Shown: piece after piece, positions 11,201 to 25,100 of the stretch | How positions within the stretch are numbered: position 1 is the stretch's first letter | How the letters are laid out: each line of letters begins with the position of its first letter | NCBI GenBank assembly: GCA_036877525.1 | Contig: JAZGTH010000002.1 | Location: forward strand, 11,901,501-11,965,500 | Reading direction: 5' to 3' | Source of the DNA: Chromobotia macracanthus | Taxonomy: Eukaryota > Chordata > Actinopteri > Cypriniformes > Botiidae | DNA: 64,000 nt | Made by a program: the position numbers and the translations under genes | Notes under the pieces: model-generated | Told to the model about the DNA's origin: nothing | Seen by the model: only the letters and a program-made list of their open reading frames with translations | The model's database searches: none

Positions 11201-14200
11201 TGATATTTTATGGCGCTTTTTTGGTCATGTATTGAAGTTTGACAGCTCCAGTCACCATTCACTTTCATTGTGTGATAAACAGTGGTGTGGATATCATTTC
11301 ATCCACACAGGTTTACCGGTTTGGAACAACAAAGTAAGCAATTCAAAATGTTAATTAGTAGTGACCTAGCCCTTTTAAAGCAGTTTGGACTCCCCACCTA
11401 ACAGGCAACATTCTCAGAACGTTGAGAATGCTTTCTAAAAGTTCTCTTAATGTTACCAAAAACGTACCATTATTTGCCATACCATTATTAAAACGTTTTT
11501 AATGTTATGTATGATATATAACAAAATGTTATTCTTAAGTGAGTAGTGGAACTTTTAAAAATGTTTAAATAATGTTCTTATAACCAAGCAATGACATTAA
11601 TACAACGAATAACAAACTGGATGTTTTGAATGTTACATTTTGGTTAATTAATGGAAACGTTATGGAAACGTTTTTACCACTTAAAATGTTTAGCTGGGTC
11701 ATTCAGCCAATAGGCAGATCTGCACCTGATCGACCAGCATGCTCTGTGCCAAAGCGACCCTCTCTGATCTTACATCAAAGACACCAGGCAGAAGACTAGA
11801 AGCATATGGGGTAGACTGTGGTGAAAGGGCAGCAGAGACTGTCGATTGCTGGCTCAGTACAAACCAGCACATCCTGAATCCCACGAGCCCACAAATCACT
11901 CAAACAAATGCAGGGGGGAGAAACGACAGAATGTGGATTTAAACAGTCATTACGGGGGGCAGAGAGTCAAAGACAACAGCCAAGCAATGGCTTGACATTT
12001 ACTCTCAGGGCAACCTGTACTCTGTTACCTGTCTCACTTTCACTGTCTGTCTCTCCAGCTTTCTGTGCCAGCCCGTCTATATCAGGATCCAGATTTGACA
12101 CCTAGCAAGTGTTCAATAGAAGTAAATGAAAATGTTGCTGGCCATGTGAGCAATAATAAGTAATTAAAATAGGAACAACGATAGTCCAATAGTCACTGAT
12201 TTCTTTATAAGATGTAAATGACATTAGCCAATCAAAAAATTCTGTACAAGCCCCATATATACAGAAAAATGAATACTGATGCAGTTATTAAAGACTGTGG
12301 TTCACACACATTTTAATTTTTTTACATATATAATAACATGGCCAGTAAAAATATTTAAAGTGGTACATTTTAAAAATATGTCCAAAATATCTTCACCATG
12401 CTACATCTTTTTCTAATTGTGATGATCACTATATACAGCATGTGTACTGTGCATTAGGAACCCAGCCTTGCATCAAGGTATTGATAAAAAACTGCATTTT
12501 GATTGGGCCTGCATTTCAAAACGTATTTTTATATTTTTAATGTATTAATAACTGGCATGTTTCTGTTTAGAGAGGTCTTAAGAGAGCAAGTATTTGGGCA
12601 CATTGTTGTTTCTGTGAATGACCCTTGAAACTCAGTCCACCTGCAGGGCCTCCAACATCTGGAGCTGTCATTAGTGACTGATTCTGGCTATTCAGCCTTT
12701 ATACACACAGTCACACTGAAAACATTGCTGGTTTCCACAATTCACAGTTTAAAATGTGTTCCTGTGGCTCAGTTGGTAAAGCATTGTACTTGCAATGTGA
12801 AAGTTGTGGGTTTGATTCCCAGGGGGCACATGCACTGATAAAATGTAGAGCTCAAATGAACTATAACTGTTGGATGAAAGTGTCTGCTAAATTCATAAAT
12901 ATAAAATGGCATTTTAATGTTGAGAGAAAATAATTATAGATTCGTCATTTACAAATAACTGTATTTGTTTACATTCTCTGTCACACCTGTACCGGCCCTG
13001 ATTTCTATAGCGAGACGCTCACCACCACACAATCCACTGCAATAACGCCACATCAATCCCACCTCAACAGTGTGATGCTTAGTTTCCATAGAAAATAATT
13101 GAAAAATGCTCGCTCAACGATCGCTCAAACCCCGTCAGTGCAAATGTATGTTTGTTGAAACTTTTTTTTGAAAATTGACTTGCATGCAGAGATCCTGGCT
13201 TTGCAAACCGCCCTGTAAAGACATAACTGCCTTTCGCGCACTATCATACAGAATCTTCATAATTTCGTTGTTTGATTCACTGTTTCACAATGTTTGCTCT
13301 GATATAGTCCCTGTGTACCAAGAGGTCTGAGTTTAAGATCAGCCTGTGACCCCAGCGCACTTTGGGATATGTGTGTGTTTGTATGGGAGCGTGAAAGACC
13401 CTGTGGAAATGTAGTCTAAATCCTGTTGGGGATTCGTGTCATAACCATAAATCAGTCCTTTGCTAATTGGTAGGAAAACAACAGTCAGGCAGTATATAAT
13501 GTTTTATGTGCCTCTTATGTTTTTACTGCGGTACTAACGAGGGGCTGTATGTCACCGAGTGGACAGGAAATTTGCCTGAAAGATGTCTGCTGTCCGTAAG
13601 CTTCAATGTGCTTCAGATTCTGTTGGTTGAGATGCTCCTGATTTGCATGCAGCAATTAGTATGCTAATTGCCCTAATTAGCCCATGGGACCACACAAGTA
13701 CTTCGACATTAAAAGGTTGAGTCTCATTATGACTTAACAATTCCCACGAGGACTTGCAATCAAATCGCCGTCACACCCTCCAGAGCTTCGGTATCTGTGG
13801 TTGCTCCTGGTTTTCAGTTACTTGTTGATTGCTTTCATTCTGCGCTCACAGAACACAAAAATTTAAAAAGCTAAAAAAAGTGAGGTGTCTCAATTCACTT
13901 TCTAGTGCAGTAGTAAGTGCACTAGTTACTGCAGTAGTACACTTACTAGTGCAGTAGTTAGTATTTACATTGTCACGTCTTATCAGGGCATAAAGCTCAG
14001 GTGTAAATGAATAAAGAACTTTTTATCCCTTTTTATGAATTTTTAAATTAATTTTAATAATTATATACATGAGAGAAAAATAGTTGTTTATGCTCTCATA
14101 TATTTGGTGGTGTTTTATTTTATGAAGCTAAGGTTTGCAATATTGCTGATAAATAGTTTGTCCATTTTAAAATGCAACATCGTAATCATGCCGCAACCTA

Positions 14201-14811
14201 AGGTCTCTAACATTTACATTAAATAACAAAAACAATAAAAAATATTATTTTGAATGTTCTAGGATCGTTCAAAATATCCAGTTTTTTAGATGTTGTATTA
14301 ACGTTATTGCTTGGTTATGAGAACGTTATTCAAACTCTTTAATTCTGTATTGTTTTTAAAACATTCCACTAACAACATAGGAATAACTTTTTGATATAAA
14401 CGATATATGTTGTTAAAAAAGTTACACTATCACCACTGCAATGTTTTTGAATACTTTGAAAGAACTTTTAGAGAATGTTAGCCAACGTTCTGAGAACACT
14501 CCCAGTTAGCTGTGATGCTCTGTTACAGTAAGCTATCAGGAAAGGCCTTGTTGAAAAAAGAAGAATTTAGCCTCATTAACAGATGCTAAGCGGCATTCAA
14601 TAGCTGTGTCCTGAGAAGATAAGATGGGGAGATTGAACCTGCAGCTCAAAGTGTCTTTATTGTTGATGTGTTTCATGACCTGATTGAACCAGAACAGAGG
14701 ACTTGTGGATCTATATCAGCTCAGCTGGCAGTGGCCTTTGTTCCTCTGTGCTAGCAGACACAAAGTATTGGCTCGTGGGATCGCTGGGGTATTGATGGGG
14801 TAATGATGAGG

Positions 14812-14851
<40 letters not shown>

Positions 14852-15058
14852 CTTTGGCAGGCAGGGCAGATGAGGAGCATCAGCTATTGTATTTACCCAG
14901 GGCTGTGTGAAGACTTGGTGTGTTTGGTTATCCTTGGCTTAGTGATCAAGGCAGAGACGCTTTCTGGCCATGACCTGAAATAATGTCACTTTTTGTCCAG
15001 TATTTAAAAAAGTAGACAGACAGGCTACATTGTAAATTGCATACATTAATGTATACAT

Positions 15059-15144
<86 letters not shown>

Positions 15145-15198
15145 ATAATATGTATAATACATGCTAATGACTGTGTGTATATACACACACATGTATAT

Positions 15199-15250
<52 letters not shown>

Positions 15251-18200
15251 CATATGTATATTTAGTATATGTAATGTATACATTAATGCATTTACAATTT
15301 ATCTTGCAGGTAGACATGTCTACTTTTTTGTGTATGTTGGCAGTCCAGCTCTTTTTACTGCTACCAAGACAATGCAGTGTCACAGAAATCCCTGATTCTG
15401 TTGAATTGTGCTGGAAGGACCCTCCCCACTTAGCGCTACTGCCCTGCACTCGTTAGCTGTCTAATTAGCCTTTAGCTGCTTAATGAGCTGAACAATGCAG
15501 TGTTAGTACAGCAACAAGCTCAAGGCATGTTAGAGGGCCGGCGTTACGGATGTTTGGATGTTGTGAGGTTGCCTGGTGGTTGTTTTTCCACTGGTAGCTT
15601 GAATTATGCTTTGCTTTGTGGTTTGTCTTAAAGTGAAGTTTTTATAGGGTGATAGTTTGTTGCTCATGAATTTGCTTTTGTCTGGGTTAAAAAAAACTAA
15701 GATTTAAACCGGCTTCTTTGACAAGCTGTTCACATACAGAAGCAGACTTTTGGCTGTGGGCATAAAGTCTGATCCACTTTGCTATAGAAACGTTTTTGCA
15801 AGTTGTTTTAGAGTTAATGTATAAATTTTAGAGTTAATGTATAAATTTAGCAAAGGATCACAGCATTGGATAAGCGAATGGAAGTGAAATAGTTGGTTGG
15901 AATAGTAATAATGCAAATTAAATATATAAAGAATATATAAGGAATGCAAATTAAAATATATAATCACATTCCATTTTTAAGTTCGTGTAGCCTCAAGCTC
16001 TATTTTGTGGCTCTAGAATGAAAATCTGCCAAAGCTGCATTGACAGATAATATTTTACATAAACTGTCTGTTTGAGTTAAGAACCGAATTCCCAAGCATA
16101 CATGGATGAATTCTGTCCAAAACACAGATGCTGTTTCAGCCCATAATGGGCTGCTAGACGTTCACGATGAAGTCATGTTTTTCTGTGCCGCAGGAGCTCG
16201 TCTGTGTTAAACTCTCTTCAGTCTGGGTGGCCCAGTTCTCCTAGAGTTCCCACAGCAGGTGGAAACCCAGAATTGCTATTAAACGCAGGTCAGAGGAGCA
16301 TCATTAATAACAAAATGTTTATGTTTTTACCTCTGTCATGAAAAAGCCACATAGTACAGATTCAACCAATCAGAGGTTCTGGGAATTTCCATACTGACAT
16401 TTGGTTAAATGATCCGAATTTCTTTCGCAAACGCTCGTTTTTTCTCGAGCAATTTACAGTATTGTTCTGATCTAAAACCTGGTGAACTGCCTATATAGGC
16501 AGTATTTTATGGCATCATACTGTAGATTTTAGTTTTCTGATAATGGGTGAGAATGGTGCCTTAGAAGGGAGCTGCCTGTTTTGTAGTGACCAAGACAGAT
16601 CACTAGGTTTTGGAACAAAACTAATGTCTCACAAATTCCAGTTCCTTTAAACCAAAATTTAATGTACAAAAATTCTTTCCAAATGATTCCAAATTTGAAT
16701 ATTTAGAAATTATTTTACCTCATTGTTTCTTAATCATTTAAAGGGACAGTCCATTCCAAAACGAAAATTCTTCCATCATTTACTCACTCTTATGTCGTTC
16801 CATACCTGCATGACTTCTGAGCAACACAAAAGAAGTGACACCCTATGACTTTCATTGTACGGACACAAAACCACTGAGACATTTCTCAAAATATCTTCTT
16901 TTGTGTTCAACAGAAGAATAAAAGTCATATAGGTTTGGAATGACACAAGGGTGAAAATGATGGAAAACATTTTCATTTGTGAGTGAACTATCCCTTCAAA
17001 CAGAGAGAGAGAGAGAGAGAGAGAGTGAGAGAGAAGAGCAAAGATTAATAAATACATTTCTCTAAGCTTCACCATGCAGCTGGTATCAGCTATCTGCTCT
17101 GTGGAGGGCAACCATCTTGTCCGATGTTAGACATGCCCTCTCATTCTCTGTCTGTGTGTTTGGCACTACAGAGACATTTGTGTGCTTAGGCTGAGTCTGT
17201 CTCGCTGGCTGGCTCTGAACAAGCACGGGCCTGTTCTACCCCGGTGGCCAATAAAATGAGAAAATCAACCACTGTGCCACCATCCACAGGCCAGCCAGAT
17301 AAATACACTTGTCTGTGAGTGGATGTGTGTCAGCTAGGCTGTGCAGATCCAACGATTTCATCTAACTGTTCAAAGAGTGGCACAGGAAACCTTAATCAAT
17401 TTATAAATCCGCTAATGGTGTTTTTAAGTTCCATCGTGGGTTCCATCGGGGTAATCAATGTAGCTCTTTCATCATCTGGTTATTATTAATTTTCACAAGC
17501 GGGAAGTGTTTCCTGTTTTCGTGAGGACTTGTTAGAGGATCTTCCAGAGCTGTCACAAAATCAGTATTACTCCAAAACAAGATGATCTTCAAAGGATCCT
17601 TGCCATTCTTTCTTTGTTAGTGAAGCTGTATTTGACACAGTGAGTGTAAGGCTATCTGATCTTATCAGCGTGTATGTGGGAGTACGTCACCTGAGATTGA
17701 AATGGCTTATTACGGTCTGTTGGACTCATTAGTTTGAGCTCCTCACACCTGCTCCATAGCGATGCATTCATTGACAGTTATTTGAAGTTATTTTAAAGCT
17801 GCAGTCTGTAACTTTTTGGGTTAAAAATGAATTATGGGGCAAGTACATAACAGATCATTGTTTAAAACGATCTCCTTATCTTACCCCAATGTGCAACTGT
17901 AAGTTTATAATAATGATTTATAATTTGAGCTGTCGGGTTCAGTTTACCGGGAAATGTGAGTTTAGCTTCATTTGACAAAGTACAGGCAGTTTTATGTTTT
18001 AACAGAGATGGCGATACAGAGGTGAAGTTACAGATTGCAGCTTCAGAGAAAATGATAACAATGATGTGATTGTCTTTCATTTTTTAACCAAACAAACCAT
18101 AAACCAAAAAATATTAATGATAATATTTGAAAAAGAAAAACTTTTCTAAGTTATGGTGCAGTTTATTGAATAAACGGACTATAAAACAGTAGAAATCTGT

Positions 18201-19048
18201 GATATGTCTCCATTTAGATTGGTGTGTGTGTGTGTGTGTGCGTGTGATGTATGTTTTAGCACAGCTCAACCCCTCAAGCTCAGTGTTTATTAGGTGTTAG
18301 CTGACACTTCATTGACTCCCGACTGGTCCATTACATTCAGTGCAGACAGAAGTGTCTCAGGTGGAGAGCTGAGGTTTGCCCCCCACACACACTCACTCAC
18401 ACCACAAATACACAAATATATCTGGTAGCACACACACAAAAACATACATTCCCATACATGCACACAGACAGTATGTGCGTACATAAACATTGTCACACAC
18501 TCATACACCTTTTTCCCATTTGTACCCATGTGTGTTTGCACACACAGGTGTAAGAGCAAATACTCTGGAGCTCAGACAGGGCCGTCTCTCGCCAGTCCTC
18601 TGGTCTGCAGGTGTGTCTTCATCTTGGCCAGTTTCACTGTTTCTCAGACTTGGTTTATTTGAAGTGTCTGTCTTCACAGACCTGTAACTTCAGCTGATGA
18701 GTTCTTGGGAGACCATGAAAAAGCAGCACCCACCCATGAAATAATTGAGTTTATATCAGAAGGGAATGATAGCAGACCGCAGGTTGAGTCATGAGACAAT
18801 GTAAGATGCGGGATAAAGGGACAGTGACCCAAAATAAATCCCTTGTTTTTTTTATGGAGCTTTTTTAATTCCTGGCCTCTGTTGTCAATATATGAAATTA
18901 ATTGGGGATGTTTGTTAAGCTCATAAATGACAAATAAGGACCTTAAAAGTAGTATTTTCTTGGCTTGACAGTGTACAACATGTTGTGTGTTGTCTGTTAC
19001 CTCGTTCGTTTTCCCCCAGTATTGTTCTTTTGTTGTCCCTCCATCCTT

Positions 19049-19084
<36 letters not shown>

Positions 19085-19132
19085 TCTTTCTCTCTCTCTC
19101 TTTCTCTCTCTCTCTGTCTCTCTCTCTCTCTG

Positions 19133-19198
<66 letters not shown>

Positions 19199-22100
19199 TT
19201 TCTGGCTCATCACTGCTATTGATCAGCCTGTCTGTTATTTAAGAGTCCCTGAATGCTCATTAATTAAGCCTGTTGAGGAGATCTACAGAATAACTCTTAC
19301 CCTTAACTGCCTTTACCATAAAAATCACTCCAAACGTTAAAGAGACACACTGTATCCTACAATAAAATGATTAAGAACTTTTGTTTTATATTTTAACTGT
19401 AGAATTTCAAAGAAATCACAGAAGAAATGCACTTGAGTGTGAGCAGAGAATCAGTTGTTATCGCCTGTCTTCCTTCAGAGCCCGAGCTGGTCTTAAATGT
19501 TTCTCCAGGGCTGAAGTCATTGATACAGCCCATAGTTAAAGACAGCAATCAGCTCTCTGGAGTGATGAGTGTTACAGCTTTATCAGGCAGCTGTATAGAC
19601 GTCTATTCCTCATCTTTATGAGGACATTTATGATGGAGGGATTTCAGAGACCCTGATCACTCTGTCTCTCCACCTGAGACCATAATGTGCAGTCAGGCTC
19701 AACCTGCAGTTGTTTAAAAAACCTCTGATTTTTTGTGTTTTTTACATTTGTTTGTATGCTCTGAGGGAAGGAACAGTCAATTTCTAAGCATGGGAAAAAA
19801 AGTGTTATAATAGATAAAACCCAAAATTCACAGAATGTTAGTGACTTCAGTGTTAGTCAGTTGTTAGAGCGTTGCGTTTGCAGCGCAAAGGTTGTGGGTT
19901 TGATTCCCAGGGGAGCACACGTACTTACAAAAATGTATAACTTGAATGCACTGTCGCTTTGGATGAAAGCGTCTGCCAAATGCATAAATGTAAATGATAG
20001 CCTTGGTCACACTTTCATTGTATGGAAAACGGTAAATTTTTTAAGCTACAATCCATAACTTTCTTGGGTAAAAATGAACAAAACCATTAAGTGAAAGTAT
20101 ATAATAGATTCAGGGTTCAAAACGGTCTCCTTACCCCGATTCGCAATGGAAAATTAATAATAGTGATTTAAAATTTGAGCTGGTGAGTTTGATTTTGCAC
20201 AAAATGTTCAGTTTAACTTTATTCATCTGTGTGCTTGCTTTTTGCCTGTAAACAGAGAAAACCACCAGGCTACTAAATCACATGTGTGGGTGCTGGAATG
20301 AAGGAGCGTTTGTAGCTTGTTCTCACAGCAGTTGCGTAACTTTTGACCTTGTCATCCAGGTTAAGAAAATAACTCCGGAGGTGCGATTTTATGTTTCAAA
20401 CAGAGATGGCGATAGAGAGCCAAAAGGTTATGTTGTTAAAAATGTAGAAGAAAGTCATGCAGGTTTAAAACTTTAAACACGTACAGATTTTTTACGTACA
20501 GACTCTTTAATGTAAGTTACATGCTGAAGAAGGCATGTTCGTATCTCAATAGAATTATCAACACACTTTGTCGTAAATTTCCAGGTTCCATACATTACAG
20601 TACTGTAAAGCTGTGAGCTGTTTTACTAGCTGCTGTCTATTGTTGTTTTACAGTTGTGGAACTAGATGCTGCGCATTCATGGTTTTGTTGTGTGTTGGTT
20701 ATAATTTCGAAACTCTTTGGACATACGTATGTTTTGCCATTTTGTCATCATTTTGTTTTGCTAGGGATATTTCAGAGATTTTTGATTATTCTGTAAATAT
20801 TCATTAATGAGACACTGATATATAAACGATGCGGGGCCGGAACAGAACAGAATGAGCTCATTGACTTGACAAAAAGGATCTTAATGGAAGCCATTCTCGC
20901 TTTAATCCAATAGGTCGGTTTATAATATCGAACACGCAAGTGAGTGATGTCAGTCTTGCTTTTGTAGCCAACCACTGTGGGATTTATTGTGGCAATAGTT
21001 TTACTTTTAACTGAGATTGAACAGTGACTTTCCTCATGTACCTGGTTCAGTGCCAGAGTGATTAAGTTGCTTCTAAGGCCAATAATTAATGAAAGGAAAC
21101 CTGAATCAAGAAAATACCTTTAAAAATGAAGGAAATGGCTTTCAACAGCAGATGTGTTGCTACATTGCCTATTATGTTGCCTATTAAATGTGTTTTTTTC
21201 AATGGCCCATTATTTTGCTCAATAAAAACACTGGCTGAAGCGTACATTGCCCCCTGCACTTCAGAAAGCATATTGAAGAAACGATGAAATCCCCTGTGTA
21301 AAATGAAACATTTGATGTCTTAAATATGAACCAGACGGGTTCGGCTACTTGACGAGGCTTCGTGGCAGGTGTGGAGTGAGCCAATACTGTTTTATAACTG
21401 CCACTCTCTTCAGAAAGCCTGCCAAGCCCCCTGCCAGTCGCCTGCCTCTCACATGCCCTCCGATTACTGAAAGGTCGCGCCCATTATGAAGTTATTGAAA
21501 GGCAAAATCATGGCAGAAACTATTAAGGGACCTCCCCTACCTGACTTAAAATGTAACCTATTCTGTTCTAATATATTCTATTCTGTTTTTTCTATTCCAT
21601 TCTGTTTTATTTTGTTCTGTTCTGTTTTATGCTATTCTATTGTGTTCTGTTGTGTTCAGATATTTTTTATTCTAATTCTGTTTTATTTTATTCTATTCCA
21701 TTAGCGAATTTTGTATTTTTGCAAAACGATGACCTACCGTTCCCCTGCTACAAGGTAAATTTTTTATGCTTAGTGATGCTCAATTTTAAGAAGCCTAAAA
21801 AGGTTTTTGTTGAATTTGAGAATTAGTCTTATAATGAGAAGTTCAAATATGTTGCTTCAATAACCAGATTACTGAAATTCAGACATTTCGATGTGGCCTC
21901 AAACCATGCCAGCTGTCTAAATATCCCAATCACTATTTAGATAAACTCATTGCAGCCAATACAGTTCATGTCAATCAATTACAGAGAGAGCCCCATTCAT
22001 CCGCCTGTGAGTAATATGACTCAATACGACCTCTTTACATGCATCTCTGTAAAACACAAGCCTCCAGTGTTAGCTCTTTTAGAGCCCCTGACATATTGTG

Positions 22101-25100
22101 GTAATGTGACAGAAAGCCAGAATGAAATGTGGCATTTTGGAAAGGTCAGTTCATGGCTGCCTCAGAATTCATCTCCCATCATGATGATGGCAGTTGTTGG
22201 CATGTGCAGTCATCCTATAACTTAAAAAAAAGGAGGAGAGCGTTACAGGGCCGTCTGAGGATGACGACTGAATCTGTTCTTGTGACATTCCTGAACTTCC
22301 TGTCTGATGCTTTTTTTAAAAAAAAATCATGTTTCTTTTTTGAAGAGCATCTTAGTTTTGTTTAGTTGTGATAGAATAATTAATATGTGACCTGGGTCAA
22401 GAAAGATTGCAAAGCTAAAAAACAAACGGAGGGTCGAAACGTTGTTATATTAAAGTGTTTTGTAGCAGTTATACCAGTGTGCAGACAATACATTTGTTTT
22501 TTGGCTTTAGTTTTCCTCTTTTGTCCTGCACCTGAGCCCTGGTTGGGTTTGTGGGTGGTGCACACCGTTTTTGTCATTTTGATTTTAAGAAATAGTGTAG
22601 ACAGAAGACCGAACACACAAGATTTAGATAAATGCTGCTGTTTTTCTATACAGTGAAAGTTAATGGTGACTGAGATGGGATGGTCCGTCATTACCAGTCT
22701 GTTTCACAGACGAGAAAGACATACAGGGACGACATGAGGGGGAGAAAACAATGACAGCATTTTTAATCTTTATACACAGCTAACCAGGGATGTTCCCAGA
22801 GCATTGGCTAATGTTCTCTCCAAGTTCTTTTAAAGTTATCAAAAATTATTGTAGCAGGGTTTCTTAACATTATAAATCATGTATATCAAAATGCTATTCT
22901 TAAGTTGCCAGTGGTATGTTTTAAAAACACAGAATTTAAAAAAATGTTCAAATAATGTTCTTATAACCAAGCAATAACGTTAATACAGCATCTAAAAACA
23001 TCCCTAATCACTAAAAACACTTTTGAACTTCCCTAGAAACATTCAAAATAACGTCTGTAACATTTTTGTTACATAATGGAAACGTTACAGAAATGTTCTT
23101 ACTACTTAAAATTGTTAGGTGTTTCATCTGTGTTCATCTGTGACAGACAGGATCAATCAAACCTGGAGGAAAACCTGAAGTGTTGCTCTTTATTCATTCA
23201 GGCTTTTGAGAGGTCAGTGCTAATAAATAAAACAGTGTTGAGAGGCAGTGTATCCCTGCTAAGGTGAAGCGTTATCGTTTTCGCATTTCTCATGAAGGCC
23301 CCTGGTGAAACTCTCTCCCTCCAGGAGGTGGAAAAGAAGATGCACACATCCCAGAATCAAATCAAATTTCTCTTATCGTCTTGTTATTTGCAGATGTTAT
23401 CTGCACAGGTAATGTGGTTATAAATTGAATTTCGGCCGTGGGATTTCATTGTTTACTGATGCTGGTTGGCTTTAGGCAGAGAAGCGAGCAGTTAATGCTT
23501 GTCAGTGAATTTATTTAAGCTTTGGTGTAGGCGAAATTTAAAAAAGACGCGACTCGTGGGGGTACAACCGTCACATTCTCAAGGGCACGGCTGTGAGCGG
23601 CGCTTTCACACAGATCCATGTTTTATTCACGTCTGTTTGCTTTCATTTGGCCACTTGTTAGTGTGTGAAGCATTTGCTGAAGGGGAAGGAGACAGTGACT
23701 GTCATTTGTGTTTGGTGTCTTGTGTTACTGTCTGTGGCTATATTGATGGGCGTTATTTGGCTAATAGATTTGCCTGGAACATCGGAGAGACGATTGAAAA
23801 GAGACGATCTGTCAAGAGAAATATTTTAGACATATTTTAGAATTTGATTTATTTGCAGTATTAAGCAAGACTAAAGTCTTGCAGGAAAACAAAGATTACA
23901 GTAATATAAAATTTGGGCAGTTAAACAAGCCTCTCAGTCAGGTGATTTTGAAAACAAATATAGATATACAGTACATAAACATTCATATGCTCCTTTTTTG
24001 CCACAGTGTTACAGTATCTCTCTTACCTGTCTTTTCCTGCGCCCCTCCCTCCCTCACCTGTCTGTCCAGGTAAAATGAAGAGCCTGTACGACACCCAGGC
24101 GCCCATGTGTCCAATCTGTCAGGCTGTGCTGCGGCCAGGAGAGCTACAGGAACACATGGAGCAGGAAATGGAGCGTCTAATGCAGCTGCACAACAGGTAC
24201 AGCCATATCCAACACAAAACCAATTTTGTCCAATTGGTGTAATAATTTTCATATTACATCATATATATATATATATATATATATATTCTTTTATCTCAAT
24301 GTCCAGCAGCAGCTTCAGATTTCCACCCCTGACATAAACCACTAAACAAGAGAAGAAAAATTTAACTTGTAATGTTCCTCTGTAATGAACATCATATTAT
24401 ATTGTTATATATCAATATAACGACTATGAGACAATCAATAATCCATCATTCTTCTTCATCCCTCCTGCCTCCTCTCATCTTCCTCTCCCTCCAACTCCAT
24501 CTGAGATCATCAGCTGATGGTTCGAGGGTAGATTTAAACTGTCTCTGCTTTTATGTGTCAGCCAGATCATGCAGACAGTTAAGCGGAGTTGACAGTTAGC
24601 ATGCCCTTATGTCACTCACACTCAGATCTCATCCAGGCTCATGAAAATGCATCGGCTCCCATAGTAGAGAGATCAAAAGATGAGACAAGAGAGAGAGATG
24701 CAAAGATGGAGGAAGGGCAGAATTAAAGCAGATTGAGGCGATGAACACACGTACACATACATAAACTCCCTGACACCCCCTTTCCTGTGGGCTGTCCCTT
24801 CCTAAGACACATTAAATGCTTTCAGGTCTTGATGGCATATTTATCTGAAGCCTCTGGGCATATGTGCCATGCCTCCGCCTCTTTTTCTGCCTCTTCCATC
24901 ATTGCAACATCACAGATTACAGGACGTTACATTGTTCCTGACATTTCACAGCCAGTGAGGCTTAAGGCGGTCCCCGCGAAAATCATAGCAAGCTAATAAC
25001 GCGTTTCTTGAGCGTTTGCTCTCAGCGTCGGGCGAGGCAGGTAGGCACATTAGCCACTCTGAACACATGAAAGATTTCTCCAATAAAGAAATTATAGCCA

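Larger units (their letters stand above)
5894..24069 (+). other. Long first coding intron of rnf220 (18 kb)
   Basis: No alternative exon could be supported in this intron. It contains MITE copies (7576-7767, 9893-10112, 11394-11698, 14194-14512, 22778-23119), two tRNA-derived SINEs, two copies of a 260-bp inverted-repeat element, large microsatellites at 14.8-15.2 kb and 19.05-19.2 kb, and a TTCTR pentanucleotide tract at 21.55-21.70 kb. Between these lie low-repeat stretches (6785-7140, 9240-9400, 13600-13760) that look like candidate enhancers. Long introns of developmental genes commonly carry these. Confidence 0.8.

Noticed and set aside
12758..12835. Possible tRNA gene
   Set aside because: A and B boxes are present but the acceptor stem and T-arm do not close, and the sequence continues into a SINE tail; the copy at 19.85 kb confirms it is a SINE.
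14946..15456. Frames of 139-167 codons on both strands
   Set aside because: Built on (TA)n and (TG)n microsatellites, giving Tyr-Ile and Cys-Val repeats with no domain.
18674..19213. A 179-codon - strand frame with Arg-Glu repeats
   Set aside because: The repeat is the complement of (CT)n. The non-repeat part has no recognisable protein and no splice context.
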